Source: Taenia hydatigena (Eukaryota; Platyhelminthes; Cestoda; Cyclophyllidea; Taeniidae). From it: 64,000 nt of DNA. The stretch covers positions 17,972,828 to 18,036,827 of the forward strand of contig JADWOT020000001.1 of assembly GCA_036345935.2 (NCBI GenBank), in the 5' to 3' direction. Positions 60,901 to 64,000 of the stretch are shown in pieces. Made by a program: the position numbers and the translations under genes. The notes beneath the pieces were generated by a model. The model ran no database searches. It was given only the letters and a program-made list of their open reading frames with translations, and was not told the origin of the DNA. Every line of letters begins with the position of its first letter. Positions within the stretch are counted from its first letter, which is position 1.

Positions 60901-60985
60901 CGTGTCTTGTTGTTTACTCATTCATCTATTATCTGTTACTCAAATATCTATCTATTGAATCCTCTATCATTTACTTAATTTACGG
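57957..60985 (+). repeat. Repeat family D, right arm of a large inverted repeat
   Basis: This is the partner of 48480-51492. The inner edge is sharp (match starts at about 57957, 51492 on the other side) and the outer edge is near 60985, where the left arm passes into repeat fragment A6 and the right arm passes into unrelated sequence. A 128-codon frame at 58282-58668 and a 67-codon frame at 60574-60777 lie on this arm and are better preserved than their left-arm counterparts. Confidence 0.9.
60574..60777 (+). CDS. Exon-like frame conserved between palindrome arms
   Basis: The translation from about 60592 to the stop reads through AHTSEGF, SSSDPIIWNDF and LSLDFDKLHKLVSH before TAA. The left arm (minus strand, about 48710-48860) keeps AHTSE, ISSDPTMRND and LSLDFDRLRQLVSH before TGA in the same phase. 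The only length difference within this part is a single codon, and both stop at the same place. The left copy has two internal stops. In-frame indels and a shared stop argue for ancestral coding sequence, probably the last exon of a duplicated gene. There is no start codon of confidence and no family match. Confidence 0.3.
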   Translation: MTQGEAKWRDAHTSEGFRSCYSSSDPIIWNDFSTKSLCLQHADYLRKAYKQRSLSLDFDKLHKLVSH

Positions 60986-60999
60986 GTCGTATAAAAATC

Positions 61000-62320
61000 G
61001 GATCAGACAGCGTAAAAAAATTGATGGTGCCAGCTGAGATGGACTTGACTGCAATGCTTGCAAAAGGAATTCAAATCGGGAGAGATGGATCTTCTAGAAG
61101 TGTCAAACGACTAAGAGTAAGCGCATCAGTTAGACAGAGGATGGTAAATAAATAAAAAAAAAACAGGTTAAAATCCAAAAACCAGATTATCGCAACCTTA
61201 AAGCCATGGGTCTTTTTATCGTTGAATGTCAGGAAAAAAGGGAGAAATAGAGATGCCAGAGCTAGTGACTCCGAGAGCACAATAAACTAATATATTGAGG
61301 TTCTTTCTGATGCCATTTAAATTGTGCCATTCGTTCCAGCATTTTACGTTATGCATTTCCTTTGACAAAAGGAACTAGCGAAATGCGAAAGAGTCTGCTA
61401 ACATTGCATCAGTACCAATCCCAAATTCCCACAGGCGTGACCTGCTCCAGCCCAGTGATTGGAAGTCAAGAGAGGAACACGAGAGCATAGGAAAGAAGAA
61501 CTGATCACATTAACTATAAGCGGCTACGACCTGCCAAAAGCTTGGTTGAGAGGAAGTGAAGAGCACATCTGAAAGCCAATGCGTCACCCTGCATAAAAAG
61601 CAAACATCGAGAAGTACATTACCAGTGTTGTGTCAAACTTATGAGAATTGTTAGTGCTCTGACGCCTTTTCCAATGTTCTTCTCGTTATGTATCACTTTA
61701 GTCGAGTGGATGTCAGGTCAGTCGCTAAGCCAACTAATTCAATCAATTCTATTAGCATTGCGTCAATGTCACGCGAAAGTGTAACCACTGCTGCTCACCA
61801 AATCTTGTAGCATGCAAGGCTACGTGACAAAAAAATTCGTGATAACAAAATCGTGTAACGAAATTGTTCCAATTCAATTGTAAACGATATTTATGAGTTG
61901 TTAGACAACGCCATTCTTCCTTTTGTCACGGGTAGCGCAGACACAAATTCGCTCCTCTCCGCTTGAGAAAATTGACATTCTCACCACGTACAAGCTTTGC
62001 GTCGAGCGATTTCTGCATTGACGATGAAGTGAAGTAGGCTGAATCTGTGGGTGCATCATTTGAATGGGAAATGATTAGTTCACGAATGTAGAGAAAATGA
62101 TTAGATGGAATAAAAAATCCGGGTTTCCAAAGTGCAAGGCGTCATGAAGTCTTCACTACGCTCTGTAGTTTAATGTTTTAACGTTAGTAGCACTAACACT
62201 CAATGGCCTATACTACGTTGGCTACTGTGAGTATAATGCGTTCAAGGGCTGTAATCTCATTTAGATGGGACCTTATTTTGGCTTTCTTTAGACGTACGTG
62301 CTCAAAGGTTGAGGTTGAGT
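61000..62320. other. No gene recognised
   Basis: There are only short frames, for example 61071-61280 (-), and an A-rich run near 61153-61162. No repeat copy or RNA gene was noticed. Confidence 0.4.
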
Positions 62321-62455
62321 GCTCTGACGTAGGCGTGCGGACAATTAACGAACTTCCACACTTGCAGAATATAGTAAGCAGATACTGTTATCATATTCCA
62401 TATCATTCCACATGGTAAATCATAGCAAGCTGAGCTTCAAGTTTGCTTATTTTAC
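62321..62455 (+). repeat. 135-base direct repeat, copy G2
   Basis: This is the partner of 30999-31133 with 10 differences in 135 positions. It is followed six bases later by a perfect 9-bp hairpin at 62461-62482. Confidence 0.9.
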
Positions 62456-62460
62456 TATGG

Positions 62461-62482
62461 TGACCAATACGATTATTGGTCA
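62461..62482. other. Perfect 9-bp hairpin
   Basis: TGACCAATA, a 4-base loop CGAT, then TATTGGTCA. Each arm holds a CCAAT or its complement. Function unknown; such a stem can occur by chance in 64 kb. Confidence 0.6.
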
Positions 62483-64000
62483 TTAGTCGTAAAGCTCACC
62501 AGACTTCAACTGATATTCTCTCATTTGAGCAGCATTTAAAGAGCACAATGTTAGTCAACGCAGGGAGAAATCGGTGATGTCCAAAACCAGAACCTTCAGC
62601 AGGAGGAAATCAATCGACAAGAAAATGGCATGTGACGCTGAAGCGCCAGAGGATCGTGCGATGTTAACTCCCTAAACCAGTTCAAGTTACGCGGCGGCTG
62701 CAAGACGATGCATTGCAGCAATAATGTGAATCACCAGCGTCTACTTCTAAGCGGCTAGTAACATTGTCACCGCTTTGGCCTACGAGAACGGTGCCGAGCA
62801 GATATATTACAACCCTCCATGCATCAACCACAAAATACTTTCCACTTCGCTCTGAATTAACGAACCCCATGAATAAGAGTTGCAGGTCTTTTCAAGTATC
62901 ATTAAATAGCATCCAATTTAGGCTATTCAACACTCCACAGCATGACGACATAGACTGGCACATCGTAAGTATACTTAGGCGTGTTGAGTTCTTCTCCTAC
63001 TCCACACGGCTTTGAGACATCCCGAGTGTACTATCCCTACAAAGTTGATTATCGAATTGTTTTACCGCCTGCTACACCAAATGCGTTAGTTTTGAGGTAG
63101 CCTGAAGAAAGGGGAAAACTGAAAACCGCCTAAGAGTTCAAAAGTCCTCTCTATGCAGTCTAAATTCAAATAGGGATCTAACAGTTGCCATATCGTATTA
63201 GTCAATGCAAATGTTTGGTTAGGCGTAAGGATATCACCTAGCGCGTTTAGGTGTTCACACTCCCGACGTTAGAAATCCACGTAATCAAGACATAAAATGA
63301 CACAGTCATAATCGCTCAGTTGCATCCTCTGCCCCACTGCTCCAAGTCCTTCCCACCACTCACACGTGACCAGCAGAGTAACATCACCTGTCCCCAGAAA
63401 CCAATCTCACTGGTCCGAAAAGTCTGGAACATCCGACGACACATCCAAGCAGAGACGAATGGGGGAAGCAGAATGTAACAATGACAAATCACATTTGTAT
63501 CGTGGCACTATGAATGGTGGCAGTCTTGTGCAACGACACGGCGTGGTGATCATGCAGTATGTGGGCCCTCATACATGAGCAGGGAGCACTTTCTACGGTA
63601 GCCGAAAAAAAAATCCTTTTTTCTCGGTCGTGATGCGCTGTTGCACTAGCCAAGATATTGCGAAGGGTTCGATTTCCTTGAGCGAAAAGCATCAGGCAGA
63701 GGTACTCATCCATCCATCTCATGTAATTCAGGCCACATTTGTTATTAGTATCATTAAATTAAAGAAGTCATTTTCGTCTGTGCATTAGCTGATCCCTCCT
63801 AAAAATAGTGCTTTTTCTGATAAATTTTAGTGGCATTCGCAGAGAAATGACTGTAAAAAGGATATAGTAGAGCCTTGAAACGGACGCCGATTCAATAAGA
63901 TTTTTCTGAGACATTATTACGTAAAATCTGAAAACAACTGCTTAAATGAGGCCTTGTTTGGGTGACAAGGGATCACCAGCCAGGTATGATCACTTCCTTT
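62483..64000. other. No gene recognised to window end
   Basis: Frames of 60-83 codons at 62682-62870 (-), 62764-63015 (+), 63366-63578 (+) and 63489-63722 (-) have no domain. A T-arm-like ggttcgatttcc near 63667 has no matching tRNA body. Confidence 0.4.

Noticed and set aside
63601..63700. tRNA-like T-arm (ggttcgatttcc)
   Set aside because: No A box at the right distance and no acceptor stem could be formed, so it is not called a tRNA.
1..64000. Spliced-leader RNA gene, snRNA, tRNA or other core histone genes
   Set aside because: I looked for a flatworm spliced-leader core, tRNA A and B boxes and H2A, H3 or H4 motifs while reading. I found none that held up, though a covariance-model search could still find diverged RNA genes.

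Overview
This window reads as nuclear DNA of a parasitic flatworm, most likely a tapeworm. That is an inference. It rests on AT-rich sequence with spliced exons and GT..AG introns, an intact histone H2B whose framework fits the animal/flatworm type, and a decayed cytosolic-type HSP70 fragment (expanded HSP70 families with many broken copies are known from taeniid tapeworms). I see no bacterial operons, no CRISPR array, no tRNA or rRNA gene, and no reverse transcriptase or transposase motif that I trust.

Gene content is sparse. The one gene I am sure is intact is a single-exon histone H2B at 33680-34048. It has an upstream TATA box and inverted CCAAT box and a downstream histone stem-loop. About 0.5 kb beyond it lies an inverted, 5'-truncated fragment of a second H2B with its own 3'UTR (34506-34805). 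Next comes a spliced ankyrin-repeat gene on the same strand as the intact H2B (exons 34981-35259, 35451-35784, 36027-36148), whose 5' end I could not find. On the minus strand at 21744-22910 is an HSP70 pseudogene with at least three in-frame stops and one frameshift. Weaker candidates are a two-exon reading frame (8468-8958), a long open frame (6378-7019), a cadherin-like patch (minus strand, 40091-40282) and a short exon-like frame (60574-60777).

The rest is mostly old, diverged dispersed repeats. Family A has at least six partial copies (about 1.0-3.6, 5.8-6.5, 25.7-28.9, 31.2-31.95, 44.9-46.0 and 48.3-48.5 kb) on both strands. Family B is an inverted pair (13.05-13.86 and 19.38-20.19 kb). 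A 135-base pair of direct copies (30999-31133 and 62321-62455) is the youngest-looking. A roughly 53-bp minisatellite of ten units fills 31989-32514, directly after a family A copy.

The most striking structure is a giant imperfect palindrome at about 48.5-61.0 kb. Its outer arms of about 3 kb (48480-51492 and 57957-60985) are reverse complements at roughly 85% identity in a stretch I counted. Inside them, four family C segments sit in mirror-image order around a centre near 54.7 kb. Short reading frames are partly kept in step between the arms, which suggests an inverted duplication of a once-coding segment. Boundaries and identities for all repeats were read by eye and are approximate.
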